From JBOGJG01 sp050747825 (GTDB lineage Bacteria; Acidobacteriota; UBA6911; RPQK01; JBOGJG01): a stretch of 64,000 nucleotides of DNA. Position 1 is the first letter of the stretch, and each line of letters begins with the position of its first letter. Both the position numbers and the translations under genes were made by a program. Positions 1 to 9,226 of the stretch are shown piece by piece. A model generated the notes under the pieces. The model had not been told where the DNA came from. It made no database searches and was given only the letters and a program-made list of their open reading frames with translations. The DNA is taken from assembly GCA_050747825.1 (NCBI GenBank), contig JBOGJG010000300.1:1-64000 (forward strand), read 5' to 3'.

Positions 1-28
1 ACCTGACCCCGGCCGCACCCCGGCCGCA

Positions 29-340
29 CTATGGCAGCAGGAACAGCACGACTACGAAGGTCAGCAGGGCCAGGAACTCGATAAAGGCCAGACCAAGGAT
101 GATGAAGAAGCGGATGGTGTCCACCGCTCCGGGGTTGCGCGATACGCCATCGCATCCCGCCGCCACGGCACGACTCTGGGCGATGCCGCAGCCCGCGGCC
201 GCAATCGCCATACCGACGGCCAGCCAGTGGAGGGCATTGGACTGCTGCACGCCTCCCTCCGGGGCCTGAGCGTAAACGGGAAGCGCCAGAAAGCAGGCAA
301 CAATAATAAGAATGCTAAATATCGCAAATTTTCGAGTCAT
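29..340 (-). CDS. atpE: F-type ATP synthase subunit c
   Basis: Forms the rotating c-ring of the Fo sector, carrying ions across the inner membrane to drive ATP synthesis. The 103-residue product is longer than a typical 75-85-residue c subunit because it begins with a signal-peptide-like segment (about residues 1-25, ending near AQA). It then has two hydrophobic helices joined by a polar loop with the conserved RNP (residues 68-70). The ion-carrying acidic residue is Glu88 in the second helix, in the context AFIEFL. The usual glycine-rich first helix is partly replaced by alanine and cysteine. It is the last gene of an atpZ-atpI-atpB-atpE run on the minus strand; the F1 genes are not in the window. 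Family assignment is firm; the coupling ion cannot be decided from this sequence. Confidence 0.93.
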   Translation of the reverse strand: MTRKFAIFSILIIVACFLALPVYAQAPEGGVQQSNALHWLAVGMAIAAAGCGIAQSRAVAAGCDGVSRNPGAVDTIRFFIILGLAFIEFLALLTFVVVLFLLP

Positions 341-379
341 TCAATTTCTCCTTGTTCTCAGTTGTGAATCGATGTCGCC

Positions 380-1159
380 TCAGTGCTGGGCTGGCTGAAG
401 TTTCTCTACTTCATCCGGCGCCAGATGATCTTCTTCATGGGCATGCTCCACTGCACCCCCAATATAGACCATCGTTAGAACGACGAAAATGAAGGCTTGT
501 ACAGTACTGGCAAATAAGGCCAGCGCCATCACCGGCAAGGTTATGAGGAATGGGAAAATCCCGGCAAGACTATAAATGATGAGCTCTTCGGCGAAGATAT
601 TTCCGAAAAGGCGCACCGAAAGCGAAAAGGGACGGGCCAGATGACTGATAATCTCAATCACGAAAAGCAGAGGGGCGATAATCAGTGAAGGTCCGGCAAA
701 ATGCGCCATGTACTCCTTGAAGCCCTGAGTCCGAATGCCGACATAGTTGTAATAAATGAACACCACGGCGGCGGCGCTTGCCGGAATGTTGATATTGCTG
801 GTGGGGGACATGAATCCAGGGATCAGACCGAGCAGGTTTCCCACCAGGATGTAAATAAAGAGCGTCCCGATCAGAGGGAAGTATCGCCTGCCTGACTGGC
901 CGGTGATGTCCCGAGTCAAACTGTTCAGCCCTTCAGCCAGCAGTTCCAGGCTCTGCTGCCCTCCTCCCGGATTGTCCACACTCAGTCTGCGACGCACGAC
1001 GAGCGCAAAGGCAATCAAACCGATACAGATCAGGATGATCATCACGACATGCGGTGGCAGGACATCGTGCTCGGCGTGATAGCCAAACAGTCCCGCTATC
1101 GGGTTCGCGATGTAGCGATTAAAAATAGTCGAAACAAAAAACTCGTGGTGCTCTTCCAT
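380..1159 (-). CDS. atpB: F-type ATP synthase subunit a
   Basis: Stator subunit of Fo that provides the half-channels next to the c-ring. The 259-residue protein has about six hydrophobic segments and the family signature around SLSVRLFGNI, with the essential arginine at residue 183, followed by EE at 191-192. The region GNLLGLIPG (about 107-115) and the C-terminal helix before the tail EHAHEEDH are also typical. It lies 40 bp upstream of atpE and directly after atpI (one base apart), so the genes are co-transcribed. Length and motifs are those of a complete, functional subunit a. Confidence 0.95.
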   Translation of the reverse strand: MEEHHEFFVSTIFNRYIANPIAGLFGYHAEHDVLPPHVVMIILICIGLIAFALVVRRRLSVDNPGGGQQSLELLAEGLNSLTRDITGQSGRRYFPLIGTLFIYILVGNLLGLIPGFMSPTSNINIPASAAAVVFIYYNYVGIRTQGFKEYMAHFAGPSLIIAPLLFVIEIISHLARPFSLSVRLFGNIFAEELIIYSLAGIFPFLITLPVMALALFASTVQAFIFVVLTMVYIGGAVEHAHEEDHLAPDEVEKLQPAQH

Positions 1160-1160
1160 G

Positions 1161-1532
1161 CTAGCGGCTCTTTACACTCTGTCTGTACGCGCTGTACGCG
1201 GTCAGGATTGCTTCCACAATGCCGGATAAAACAAACACGGAAAACCCCACCAGGGCTCCCATGGCGCTCAAAAAAGAAGTCCGGATGATAACAAAGAAGG
1301 TTATGAATATCAATAAAAGCCGTCCCAGGAATTTGGCCAGCACCGACCCGGTTCCGAGGCTCTTTTCCTGAACCAGAAGGCGATCGACGCCGGCTGACAT
1401 CCAGCGAAAATTGATCACGGAGAGAACGCCTCCGATCAGCACCGAAAGGGCCATCGCCCAGTCGAACAGGAGGACGGCGCCTGCGGTTAGAAGCGCCAGC
1501 AGGACGAGGGCGATTTGGTTCAGACGAGTCAT
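1161..1532 (-). CDS. atpI: ATP synthase subunit I (AtpI-like membrane protein)
   Basis: Small membrane protein usually placed just before atpB; in other bacteria it helps assemble the c-ring or supply Mg2+. The product has four hydrophobic stretches (QIALVLLALLTAGAVLLFDW onward) and matches the loosely conserved ATP-synt_I type: an early hydrophobic hairpin, a central GGVLSVINF motif, and two C-terminal helices. The start was set at the ATG encoding MTRLNQ. A longer frame begins six codons upstream, but those codons lie inside a simple repeat. No Shine-Dalgarno sequence is visible because the repeat abuts the start. Assignment rests on gene position and topology as much as on sequence. Confidence 0.72.
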   Translation of the reverse strand: MTRLNQIALVLLALLTAGAVLLFDWAMALSVLIGGVLSVINFRWMSAGVDRLLVQEKSLGTGSVLAKFLGRLLLIFITFFVIIRTSFLSAMGALVGFSVFVLSGIVEAILTAYSAYRQSVKSR

Positions 1533-1536
1533 AGAG

Positions 1537-1642
1537 GTTTCAAGTTCCAAGTTTCAAGTTTCAAGTTCCAAGTCAGAGCCAGGTGGATTCGGCTGTCGAG
1601 TAGACCACCGAATCTTGGAACTTGAAACTTGGAACTTGAAAC
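1537..1642. repeat. Inverted pair of TTTCAAGTTCCAAG repeats (family R3)
   Basis: At 1537-1573 the heptads TTTCAAG and TTCCAAG alternate. At 1614-1642 the reverse complement (CTTGGAACTTGAAAC) is repeated, giving arms of about 30 bp around a unique 40-bp centre. The element fills the whole space between the atpZ stop codon and the atpI start. A second copy lies at 28993-29059. It would fold into a strong hairpin in RNA. Confidence 0.85.
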
Positions 1643-1858
1643 TCAACTGTTCAGAATTCTGAAAACCTGAACCAGCCCGGCAGCCGAGCCTAAGAACAAG
1701 AATAGCATCGAAAGCCACGGGAACGTGCCGAAGGAGTCGTCGAGGAAGTTGCCGATAAAATAGCCCGCCAGAATGCAGGAGGGTAGGAGCACAATAATGC
1801 TGGTGTATTGGGCCAGTCGCCTGATGTTGCTTCTGTTCGGACCGTTGCGTTCGTTCAT
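1643..1858 (-). CDS. atpZ: AtpZ/AtpI-family small membrane protein
   Basis: A 71-residue protein with two predicted membrane helices (about 18-37 and 44-64) joined by a short polar turn. The turn contains GYFIGNFLDD, close to the usual G-x3-G-x-x-L-D pattern of the Putative_AtpZ_I family. These proteins sit at the head of atp operons; AtpZ has been shown in Bacillus to act with AtpI in cation uptake for the ATP synthase. The start codon overlaps the nuoN stop (ATGA, 4 bp), implying translational coupling. The 3' end runs directly into a palindromic repeat. The family is likely; the role here is inferred from position. Confidence 0.78.
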   Translation of the reverse strand: MNERNGPNRSNIRRLAQYTSIIVLLPSCILAGYFIGNFLDDSFGTFPWLSMLFLFLGSAAGLVQVFRILNS

Positions 1859-3198
1859 CCCAGAGGCAAGACTGCGGATCGAGCCGACTCAAGAATGGGC
1901 GGCGGGTAAATCCCAATCAGCACAATGACCGCTGCCGCCAAAGCAGGGACGATGACCGGGGTTTCCTTGGAATCCAGCTTTTCGGTGACAGCTCCATCCA
2001 GCGGCCGGCGGCGCAAAATCCACCTGGCCAGTCGGAAGTAATAATAAAGAGACACAAGTACATTTAAAGCTCCCACCACCAGCAGGAAAAGCATCCAGTA
2101 CAGATGCGCTTCCCCGATCCTGAGAATAGTGTCAACGATGGCGGCGAAAAGCAGATATTTGGCCATAAATCCTCCGAGGGGCGGCACTCCGGCCAGAGAG
2201 GCCACGAAGATCAGGGCCGGTACGCATAGGCCGATCGACCGTGGCATCCACAGGGTCAGTATGGCCCAGAGGCCAAGGGTTGACAATAGGAGGACCGGCA
2301 AATAGAACAGGCCGGCGGCCAGTCCGTAGTCGGTCCCCACTGCAACGGCCAGCAGTACAAATCCGATCTGCGACAGGCTGGAATAAAGGAGAAGGCGTCG
2401 AGGGTCCTCCTCTCGAAGCGATACTATGCTGCCCCAGCACATGCTGATCACGACCAGCAGCGCCAGTCCGCTGATGTAAATATCCCGTAGATCGGCCAGA
2501 GAACCAGAGAGAAATCGCACCAGCAGCACCAGGAACCCGGCCGAGGCCAGAAATCGCGCGGGAGTAAGAGAACCGGCGACTTTCACCCATAGTCCCCCCA
2601 GGGCCAGATGGAGCGCGATGCTCATGACTGCTCCGGAGCCGGAGGCGCCAGCGACAGCTTCCAGGTTTGTGGTTCCGGTGGCGGCGTAGATCAGAAGAAA
2701 GCCGGCCAGCACCAGCATGCTGGAAAGGGCGCCAGTGGCCAGCCGGCGGCGGGACGGGGGGTCGGAATAGAGGAAGTACAGGGGTATCGAAATCAGCTCG
2801 AGGGCAACGAACATCGATATCAGATCGACAGCGCCTGCCGCCGTGAGCATGCCGGCGGTGGCCAAGAGAATCAGAAGGTAGTCGTCCTCACGGGCACGCT
2901 GCTTCTGCATCCAGCTCAGGAGCAGAAGAGCACTCAGCAAAGACACAGCGCTGAAAAAGAGCGAGAACGAGTCGAGATTTATTGTCCCCTGAAGGCCTGC
3001 CTGATACTGGTCATTCCAAAGAAAGAGGAGGTGAACCAGCGCTGCCGATAATCCCAAGACGGCGAAGAGGATGCCAACTCCGGATACCCCGCGACCTCGA
3101 TAACCGGGAAGAAAGCGGGTGACTAGAAACAGAGCTGCTCCCCAGGCCAGCAGGTGCAACTGCGGAGCAATCACTATCAGATCGTTCATGGTATCCAA
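1855..3198 (-). CDS. nuoN: NADH-quinone oxidoreductase subunit N-like (divergent)
   Basis: Proton-pumping antiporter-like membrane subunit related to complex I NuoN/MrpD. The 447-residue sequence has about 13 hydrophobic segments. Glu134 in VALELISIPLYF, the RLLLYSSLSQIGF helix, and the lysine in GGFMAKYLLF match the family. Lys206 is present, but the hallmark loop that normally follows (PFHxWxPDVYEGAP) is missing: the sequence passes straight from WVKVAG to SLTPARF, about ten residues shorter. No other nuo gene is adjacent; the upstream neighbour is a nucleotide-sugar enzyme. An alternative start is the ATG of MNDLIV three codons downstream. It may be an unusual or decaying antiporter subunit. 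Confidence 0.82.
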   Translation of the reverse strand: MDTMNDLIVIAPQLHLLAWGAALFLVTRFLPGYRGRGVSGVGILFAVLGLSAALVHLLFLWNDQYQAGLQGTINLDSFSLFFSAVSLLSALLLLSWMQKQRAREDDYLLILLATAGMLTAAGAVDLISMFVALELISIPLYFLYSDPPSRRRLATGALSSMLVLAGFLLIYAATGTTNLEAVAGASGSGAVMSIALHLALGGLWVKVAGSLTPARFLASAGFLVLLVRFLSGSLADLRDIYISGLALLVVISMCWGSIVSLREEDPRRLLLYSSLSQIGFVLLAVAVGTDYGLAAGLFYLPVLLLSTLGLWAILTLWMPRSIGLCVPALIFVASLAGVPPLGGFMAKYLLFAAIVDTILRIGEAHLYWMLFLLVVGALNVLVSLYYYFRLARWILRRRPLDGAVTEKLDSKETPVIVPALAAAVIVLIGIYPPPILESARSAVLPLG

Positions 3199-3258
3199 AG
3201 CTGGAAATGGAGGGATGTGCCCGGGTCAGGCCACCGAATTCTAATCAGTAGAACCTGT

Positions 3259-4191
3259 CTATTTCTCCTGCAATCGCGACTGAAAATAGTCAATAGTCTC
3301 TCTGAGTCCGTCGCGCAGTTCGACTTCGGGCTGCCACTGGAGCCGCCGGCGGGCCACAGTAATGTCAGGCCGGCGGCGAATCGGATCGTCTTGGGGAAGG
3401 GCCTTGAACTGGATTTCGGAAGTAGCGCCTGTCATCTCCTTGACCAGTTCAGCCAGTTCGAGAACGGTGATTTCGACGGGGTTGCCCAGGTTCACAGGCC
3501 CGGTAAAGTCTTGGGCCATCAGAGCCTCCAGCCCGCGGACCATATCCGATACGAAGCAGAAGGAACGCGTCTGGGTTCCGTCTCCGTAGACCGTTAACGG
3601 CTTTCCCCCCAGTGCCTGGACGACCAAATTGCTGACGACCCGCCCATCCTGCTCGGACATCTTTGGCCCGTAGGTGTTGAAGATCCGGGCGATCCGCACC
3701 TCTACTCCATTCTGCCGGTGGTAATCCATCATCAGTGTCTCGGCCAGCCGTTTTCCTTCGTCATAACAGCTCCGAGGGCCGATTGGATTGACATTGCCCC
3801 AGTAGTCTTCCCGCTGAGGGTGGACTTCGGGATCACCGTACACTTCCGAGGTACTGGCCTGAAGAATACGAGCTTTCACTCGCTTGGCCATACCGAGCAC
3901 GTTGATGGCGCCCATCACATTGGTCTTGACCGTCTTCACAGGATTGATCTGATAGTGAATCGGAGAGGCAGGACAAGCCAGGTTGTAGATCTGATCCACC
4001 TCCAGCAGGATCGGCTGGGTTATATCATGGCGGATGAATTCAAAGCAGGGATTATCGAAAATACCATAAATGTTCCTCTTCACGCCGCTGAAGAGGTTAT
4101 CGAGACAAAGCACGTCATGTCCCTGCTCCAGCAATGACTCACAAAGATGACTGCCGATGAATCCGGCACCGCCGGTTACCAGAATGCGCAT
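3259..4191 (-). CDS. UDP-glucuronate decarboxylase (UDP-xylose synthase)
   Basis: Extended short-chain dehydrogenase that oxidises and decarboxylates UDP-glucuronate to UDP-xylose, using bound NAD+ in the cytoplasm. The Rossmann motif GGAGFIGSH is at residues 7-15, and the catalytic pair in SCYDEGK is Tyr143/Lys147, with TSEVYGDP near 114-121. [11 protein letters not shown] and the [11 protein letters not shown] stretch are characteristic of bacterial and plant UXS rather than dTDP-glucose dehydratases. The length (310 residues) is normal. Its ATG overlaps the galE stop by one base, so the two nucleotide-sugar enzymes are coupled. They probably supply activated sugars for surface polysaccharide. 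Confidence 0.9.
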   Translation of the reverse strand: MRILVTGGAGFIGSHLCESLLEQGHDVLCLDNLFSGVKRNIYGIFDNPCFEFIRHDITQPILLEVDQIYNLACPASPIHYQINPVKTVKTNVMGAINVLGMAKRVKARILQASTSEVYGDPEVHPQREDYWGNVNPIGPRSCYDEGKRLAETLMMDYHRQNGVEVRIARIFNTYGPKMSEQDGRVVSNLVVQALGGKPLTVYGDGTQTRSFCFVSDMVRGLEALMAQDFTGPVNLGNPVEITVLELAELVKEMTGATSEIQFKALPQDDPIRRRPDITVARRRLQWQPEVELRDGLRETIDYFQSRLQEK

Positions 4192-5165
4192 CAGTATCGC
4201 CTCTTTTGCTCCCAGTTCCAGGCCGACTCGATAATCGTGCTCAGGTCAGAATGCTGAGGGGTCCAGGATAAGACTCGACTCGCCTTGGCGGCATCGGCCA
4301 CCAGTTCCGGCGGATCACCGGGACGCCGCGAGACTCCAGCGACGGGAATCTTGCGGCCGGTGACCTGGCGCGCTGCCTCAATCACCTGTTGAACGCTGTA
4401 ACCCTGTCCTGTTCCGAGATTAAAGAAATCGCTCTGCCCAGTCTCGTTTAACCATCTTAACGCCAAAACATGCGCCCTGGCGAGATCCTGAACATGGATG
4501 TAATCGCGGATGCAGGTTCCGTCGGCGGTGGGATAATCATCTCCATACACCTCGACGGGACCGCCGTTTCCCAGGGCTGACTGCAGGAGGCGCGGGATCA
4601 GATGCGTCTCCGGATGGTGGGACTCTCCCAAGAGACCCTCCAGATGGGCGCCGGCAGCATTGAAATAACGCAGAGCCACGAACTTAAGGCCATAGGCGCG
4701 ATCGTATTGCCTCAAAATGCGCTCCAGAAAGTACTTCATCTCTCCATACGGATTCACCGGGTCCTGGGGATGATCTTCGCTTATGGGAACCTGTACGGGA
4801 TTGCCGTATGTTGCGCAGGTGGAAGACAGGGTAAACCTGTGCACGCCATGGCGGAGCATCAGGCGCAAAAGCATCAGCGCGTTGACGACTTCCTGGTAAT
4901 AGAGCTGCGGGTCCTTCACCGACTCGCCGACGTAGCAGCGACTGGCAAAGTGCATGACGCCCTCGATCTTGTACTCCCTGAACAGGCGCTCAAGCAGCGC
5001 TTCGTCGGCCAGATCTCCCTGGACAAAATCACCCTCGATGATGGCCTCACGATGGCCTTGGCTCAGGTTGTCGATGGTGACGGGATCAAAACCTGCAGCA
5101 TGCAGTTCCTTCAGCGCATGACTACCCACGTAGCCCGCTCCACCGGTTACCAGAATGGTTGGCAT
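4191..5165 (-). CDS. galE: UDP-glucose 4-epimerase
   Basis: Interconverts UDP-glucose and UDP-galactose with tightly bound NAD+. Visible features are the dinucleotide motif [10 protein letters not shown] at the N-terminus, the [10 protein letters not shown] segment carrying the catalytic Ser/Thr, and the [10 protein letters not shown] motif with Tyr and Lys four residues apart. [11 protein letters not shown] and the later [18 protein letters not shown] block are highly specific for GalE. The ATG start was chosen; an in-frame GTG lies two codons further upstream. The gene leads a minus-strand run into the UDP-xylose synthase gene. The length fits complete GalE proteins. Confidence 0.93.
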   Translation of the reverse strand: MPTILVTGGAGYVGSHALKELHAAGFDPVTIDNLSQGHREAIIEGDFVQGDLADEALLERLFREYKIEGVMHFASRCYVGESVKDPQLYYQEVVNALMLLRLMLRHGVHRFTLSSTCATYGNPVQVPISEDHPQDPVNPYGEMKYFLERILRQYDRAYGLKFVALRYFNAAGAHLEGLLGESHHPETHLIPRLLQSALGNGGPVEVYGDDYPTADGTCIRDYIHVQDLARAHVLALRWLNETGQSDFFNLGTGQGYSVQQVIEAARQVTGRKIPVAGVSRRPGDPPELVADAAKASRVLSWTPQHSDLSTIIESAWNWEQKRRY

Positions 5166-5249
5166 CCGCACATAATACTAGCGCGGTGGTCCAGGAATCG
5201 CCAATCTCTGCGTTCTCGGTCCGGGTACCCTCTGGGTGGATTATCGAGG

Positions 5250-5627
5250 CTAGAGTCGGCCGATAAAGGTAGAGGAGGTGGATTCGAATTCGAAGGTGTA
5301 GGAGTAGCCGGCCAACTCGATGGGGCGGCGATAGGTGAGGGAAACTTTCAGTTCCGGAGTCTGTCGCAAAGCCGAGGACCGGGTGATCTGAATCTCGTCC
5401 TGAGAAATCTTGAAGTTGCGCATTTCGGCTAAATCCAAAATTTGCTCCCGGATGACCTGGCTGGACCAATTATCGGCCCCGGCTCGTCCGATAATTCTGG
5501 ACAAGTCTTCCTCGAACTCCACTTTGTCGAGGTAAACAGGCGCCACCTGATAGGCCAGGAAGACAAAAGCGATCGTCAGCAAAAGGACGAAGATACATCC
5601 CAGCCTGCCTTCCCCACGCTCATTCAT
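5250..5627 (-). CDS. Small single-pass membrane protein, DUF4845-like
   Basis: About 125 residues: a short charged N-terminus (MNERGEGR), one hydrophobic helix (about residues 9-27), then a soluble domain rich in charged residues and ending in beta-like strands. The layout (N-terminal helix, QVAPVYLDK, a regular spaced helix, then KISQDEIQITRS) resembles the DUF4845 family of small membrane-anchored proteins, whose function is unknown. The start was set at the ATG of MNERGE; a longer frame with MLSK is possible. It is upstream of galE on the same strand, with an 84-bp gap. Family call is tentative. Confidence 0.6.
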   Translation of the reverse strand: MNERGEGRLGCIFVLLLTIAFVFLAYQVAPVYLDKVEFEEDLSRIIGRAGADNWSSQVIREQILDLAEMRNFKISQDEIQITRSSALRQTPELKVSLTYRRPIELAGYSYTFEFESTSSTFIGRL

Positions 5628-5716
5628 TTTTGAGAGCATACGCCCGTGCGGCCGCTCATTTCGTAAGCATCGTCACATTTCCTCTCGTCCGCCAGGACCG
5701 GCAGAAGAATGTCGCT

Positions 5717-5809
5717 TCAGGTCTCGGCATAACGACAGGCGGGACAGAAAAGCTTGCAGCGGCGCTCCACCATCAACTGCCCGCAATTGGGACAAAGCGC
5801 GCGAGGCAT
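5717..5809 (-). CDS. 30-residue zinc-ribbon protein
   Basis: A very short reading frame encodes MPRALCPNCGQLM, then RRCKLFCPACRYAET and a stop. Four cysteines form two CPxC knuckles (Cys6/Cys9 and Cys22/Cys25), with an extra Cys18, which is the geometry of a minimal zinc ribbon. An in-frame TAA four codons upstream of the ATG fixes the beginning. No clear Shine-Dalgarno sequence is visible. It fills most of the gap between the DUF4845-like gene and uvrB. Tiny zinc ribbons with RCKLxCPxC are widespread and uncharacterised; binding of zinc is inferred from the cysteines. Confidence 0.6.
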   Translation of the reverse strand: MPRALCPNCGQLMVERRCKLFCPACRYAET

Positions 5810-5878
5810 AGGGGGATTTTAATCGTCGGGTGTGACAGCGGGCAGCGCACGATCATGAAACAGCAATCCGAAGAAGGC

Positions 5879-5884
5879 TATAAT
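5879..5884 (+). promoter_or_regulatory. Candidate uvrB -10 box (TATAAT)
   Basis: A perfect TATAAT ends 10 bases before the uvrB ATG, so transcription would begin only about four bases before the start codon. No good -35 hexamer is seen at the right spacing, and no Shine-Dalgarno lies upstream. This suggests a nearly leaderless uvrB transcript. LexA-type boxes were not seen. Confidence 0.4.
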
Positions 5885-5894
5885 ATTCCCTTTT

Positions 5895-7943
5895 ATGACC
5901 AATAGCGGCGACCTTTCCTATTCCGGCATCGCATACGGCCAGACCATCGGTCATTCGATCGATTTCCGGCTTGTCAGCCAGTTCAAGGCCAGTCAGGATC
6001 AGGCAGAAGCCATCGACCAACTGGTGGCCGGAGTGAAGCGCGGCAGACAAGATCAGGTCCTGCTGGGCGTAACCGGCTCAGGAAAGACTTACACCATGGC
6101 TCGGACGATCGAGGAGCTCAATCGCCCCACCCTGGTTCTGAGCCACAACAAAACGCTGGCCGCTCAGCTCTATCAGGAGTTCCGCAACTTCTTCCCCCAC
6201 AACGCGGTCGAATACTTTGTCAGCTATTACGACTACTACCAACCGGAAGCTTACATAGCCTCCACGGACACGTACATTGAAAAGGAGGCGCTGATCAACG
6301 ATGAGATCGACCGGCTGCGGCATTCCGCCACCAGAGCCCTTTTCGAGCGCCGCGACTGCATCATCGTGGCCAGTGTCAGTTGCATCTACGGCCTGGGATC
6401 GCCCGAAGCTTACTACGGCATGCTCCTGATGCTCTCCGAAGGGCAGCAGATCAACCGCCAAGAAATTCTCCGCAAGCTGGTGGAGATCCAGTATGAGCGT
6501 AATGACTTCGACCTGAGCCGGGGCACCTTTCGAGCCCGCGGGGATGTGATTGAGATCATCCCCTCTTACGGCGACTACGGGATCCGGGTCGAGCTGTTCG
6601 GCGATGAGATTGACGCCATTCAGCAGTTCGACTCCCTGACCGGTGAGATCAGCGGGCGCCACCCTCGCATTCCGATTTATCCTAATTCTCACTACGTCAT
6701 TCCCCGAAGCCGCTGGGAACGAGCGGTCGAAAGTATTAAGAGCGAACTGGCCGAGTTTCGGACCCAGCTCGAAAAAGAGGGCCTGCTGCTGGAGGCGCAA
6801 CGCGTTCACCAGAGGACCATGTTTGATCTGGAGATGATCAAGACTGTCGGCTACTGCCGGGGAATTGAAAACTACTCGCGCCACCTGACGGGACGATTGC
6901 CCGGCCAGCCTCCACCGACGCTTCTCGACTACTTGCCTCAGGAGGCGCTCTTTCTGGTGGACGAGAGCCACGCCACCGTTCCGCAGGTGCGTGGGATGTA
7001 TGAAGGAGACCGCTCGCGCAAGCTGAACCTGGTGAAGTATGGCTTTCGGCTTCCATCGGCTCTGGACAACCGGCCGCTGAATTTTGAAGAATTCCAGGTG
7101 CGCATCCCCCAGACTATCTATATTTCAGCCACGCCCGGGCCTTACGAGTTGGAGCGCTGCCGGGGTGAAGTAGTCGAGCAGATCATCCGTCCTACGGGTC
7201 TGATGGATCCCGAAATAGAAGTACGGCCGGTGAAAGGCCAGATCGACGACTTGCTGGAGGAAATCCGCAAGCGAGCCGAGCGCAAGGAGCGCGTCCTGGT
7301 CACGACCCTCACCAAGCGTATGGCCGAAGAGCTCACCGAATATTACACGGAGCTGGGAGTAGCGGTCCGCTACCTGCACTCGGAAATCGATACGCTGGAT
7401 CGAATCAAGATCCTGAAAGACCTGCGTCTGGGCCGTTTCGACGTGCTGGTCGGAATAAATCTTCTGCGTGAGGGACTGGATTTACCCGAAGTTTCCCTGG
7501 TTGCTATTCTCGACGCCGACAAGGAGGGCTACCTGCGCAGCGACCGCTCACTCATTCAGACGTCCGGACGCGCGGCGCGGAATGTCAACGGCAAGGTCAT
7601 CATGTATGCGGACGTGATGACCAAATCCATGGCGCGGGCTATTGAAGAGACGGGGAGGCGCAGGGAGATCCAGGAACGCTACAATCAAGAGAACGGCATT
7701 ACCCCTCAGACAATCATCAAGCCCATTGACGCCACTCTTCTGGAGATGACACAGCTCGACTATTATGAGGTCCCTATGGTGGCCGAGGAACTCGACGGCT
7801 ACTCTTCTCCTGAAGATATCGAAAAGGAAATCGCCAAATTGGAGCAGGAGATGAAGGCGGCGGCTCAGCGCTTCCAGTTCGAGAAGGCAGCCGATCTCCG
7901 TGACAAGATTAAATGGTTGAAGGAGATTGATTTGAGTTTATGA
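5895..7943 (+). CDS. uvrB: Excinuclease ABC subunit B
   Basis: DNA damage-verification helicase of nucleotide excision repair; it receives DNA from UvrA and positions UvrC. The 682-residue protein has Walker [11 protein letters not shown] near residue 57-66, the [11 protein letters not shown] beta-hairpin that clamps the strand, helicase motif II DESH, the motifs [31 protein letters not shown] block and QTSGRAARN, and a C-terminal UVR domain (about 640-682) that contacts UvrC. Everything needed is present and the length is typical. It overlaps aroA by 4 bp (ATGA), an unusual link between repair and aromatic amino-acid synthesis. Confidence 0.97.
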   Translation: MTNSGDLSYSGIAYGQTIGHSIDFRLVSQFKASQDQAEAIDQLVAGVKRGRQDQVLLGVTGSGKTYTMARTIEELNRPTLVLSHNKTLAAQLYQEFRNFFPHNAVEYFVSYYDYYQPEAYIASTDTYIEKEALINDEIDRLRHSATRALFERRDCIIVASVSCIYGLGSPEAYYGMLLMLSEGQQINRQEILRKLVEIQYERNDFDLSRGTFRARGDVIEIIPSYGDYGIRVELFGDEIDAIQQFDSLTGEISGRHPRIPIYPNSHYVIPRSRWERAVESIKSELAEFRTQLEKEGLLLEAQRVHQRTMFDLEMIKTVGYCRGIENYSRHLTGRLPGQPPPTLLDYLPQEALFLVDESHATVPQVRGMYEGDRSRKLNLVKYGFRLPSALDNRPLNFEEFQVRIPQTIYISATPGPYELERCRGEVVEQIIRPTGLMDPEIEVRPVKGQIDDLLEEIRKRAERKERVLVTTLTKRMAEELTEYYTELGVAVRYLHSEIDTLDRIKILKDLRLGRFDVLVGINLLREGLDLPEVSLVAILDADKEGYLRSDRSLIQTSGRAARNVNGKVIMYADVMTKSMARAIEETGRRREIQERYNQENGITPQTIIKPIDATLLEMTQLDYYEVPMVAEELDGYSSPEDIEKEIAKLEQEMKAAAQRFQFEKAADLRDKIKWLKEIDLSL

Positions 7944-9226
7944 AGCTCGCACCAGTCCGGTGGCTGCAGGGAGAGGTCCGCGTTCCTGGCGACAAGTCTA
8001 TTTCCCATCGTTACGCGATCTTGGGCGCCATGGCCAGCGGCACGACCCGTGTCTGGAATTACTCCACCAGCCAGGACTGCCGGTCCACTCTTGAATGCAT
8101 CCGGCAACTGGGGGCCGTCGTGCGGCACAGGGACAACGTGGTCGAAATCGAATGCCAGGGATGGAAGCACCTTCACAAGCCTGAAACAGCGCTCGACGTC
8201 GGGAACAGCGGAACCACTATCCGGCTCCTTTCCGCGCTGCTGGCCGGCCATCCTTTTTCTTCCACTATTCAAGGCGATGAATCGATCAATCGGCGCCCCA
8301 TGCGCCGGATCATCGTCCCTCTCAGCCAGATGGGCGCTGAAATCGAGGCGCGCGATCAACAGTATCCGCCGCTGACGATCAAAGGCACACAACTGCATCC
8401 GATTTCCTACCGGCTGCCCATTGCCAGCGCTCAGGTGAAATCTTGTGTTTTGCTGGCCGGCTTGACTGCCAATGGCAGGACGACGGTTATCGAGGAGATA
8501 CCCTCCCGCGATCACACCGAGCGGGCGCTTCCTTTTTTCGGGGCTCGATTCCAGAGAAACGGCCCTGCATTGAGTGTCCATGGTGGGATTCCGCTCCAAG
8601 CGACTGAAGTGGAGACCCCCGGCGATTTCTCGTCGGCCGTTTACTTCATCCTGGCTGGACTTCTGGTTCCTGAAGGCGGGCTTCAGGTGCGAAATGTAGG
8701 AATGAATCCCTCTCGCACCGGGCTCCTGAAGCTCCTGGAAGAGTCGGGCGCCTCGATCGAGAGAACCAACCAGCGTGAATCGCACGCCGAGCCCGTCGCA
8801 GATCTGAATGTTCGCTTTAGCCCTGAGATTTTCGAGCGCTTCCCCCGGGAGATCTCGGGAGAATGGATTCCCAATCTGATTGACGAAATCCCGGCTCTGG
8901 CCATCTTGGGCACACGCCTGGCTCGGGGTATTACGGTCAAAGACGCTCAGGAATTGCGCAAGAAAGAATCCGATCGTATCCATTCCATCGTATCGAATTT
9001 GACCAGCCTGGGAATTCAAATTGAAGAGTTTGAGGATGGATTCCACATTCCTCCCGCACAGCAGATCCGAGGCGGCCGGGTCAAAACCTACGGAGACCAC
9101 CGGATTGCCATGTCTTTCGCGCTGGCCTCGCTGATTGCCCAGGGACCGGTGGAAATGGATGATCCCCAGTGCTGCAGTGTCTCATTCCCTGATTTCTTTG
9201 AACGCCTGCAGTCTGTCAGCAGATAA
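7940..9226 (+). CDS. aroA: 3-phosphoshikimate 1-carboxyvinyltransferase (EPSP synthase)
   Basis: Joins phosphoenolpyruvate to shikimate 3-phosphate in the sixth step of the chorismate pathway. Seen near the N-terminus is [18 protein letters not shown] (substrate-binding Lys and Ser/Arg). Then come [16 protein letters not shown] with the PEP-contacting motif, the [13 protein letters not shown] stretch, and near the C-terminus AxELRxKESDRI and [13 protein letters not shown]. The 428-residue length is normal. The alanine in [10 protein letters not shown] replaces the G-x-L-A seen in some classes, so class I or II is not decided. It is coupled to uvrB upstream (4-bp overlap) and to aroK downstream (1-bp overlap). 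Confidence 0.95.
   Translation: MKLAPVRWLQGEVRVPGDKSISHRYAILGAMASGTTRVWNYSTSQDCRSTLECIRQLGAVVRHRDNVVEIECQGWKHLHKPETALDVGNSGTTIRLLSALLAGHPFSSTIQGDESINRRPMRRIIVPLSQMGAEIEARDQQYPPLTIKGTQLHPISYRLPIASAQVKSCVLLAGLTANGRTTVIEEIPSRDHTERALPFFGARFQRNGPALSVHGGIPLQATEVETPGDFSSAVYFILAGLLVPEGGLQVRNVGMNPSRTGLLKLLEESGASIERTNQRESHAEPVADLNVRFSPEIFERFPREISGEWIPNLIDEIPALAILGTRLARGITVKDAQELRKKESDRIHSIVSNLTSLGIQIEEFEDGFHIPPAQQIRGGRVKTYGDHRIAMSFALASLIAQGPVEMDDPQCCSVSFPDFFERLQSVSR

Noticed and set aside
1537..1642. Possible CRISPR array
   Set aside because: The repeat units are 7 to 14 bases, in direct contact and inverted in the second half, with no spacers of constant length. It is a palindromic simple repeat.
1855..3198. 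3' end of a full complex I (nuo) operon
   Set aside because: The upstream gene is a UDP-xylose synthase and no other nuo gene lies in the window, so only an orphan subunit can be claimed.
7865..9100. Long open frame antisense to aroA
   Set aside because: It has no family match or ribosome-binding site and follows codon-bias mirror effects of the real gene; the same holds for long antisense frames in uvrB (6078-6971) and the GH63 gene (57105-58268).
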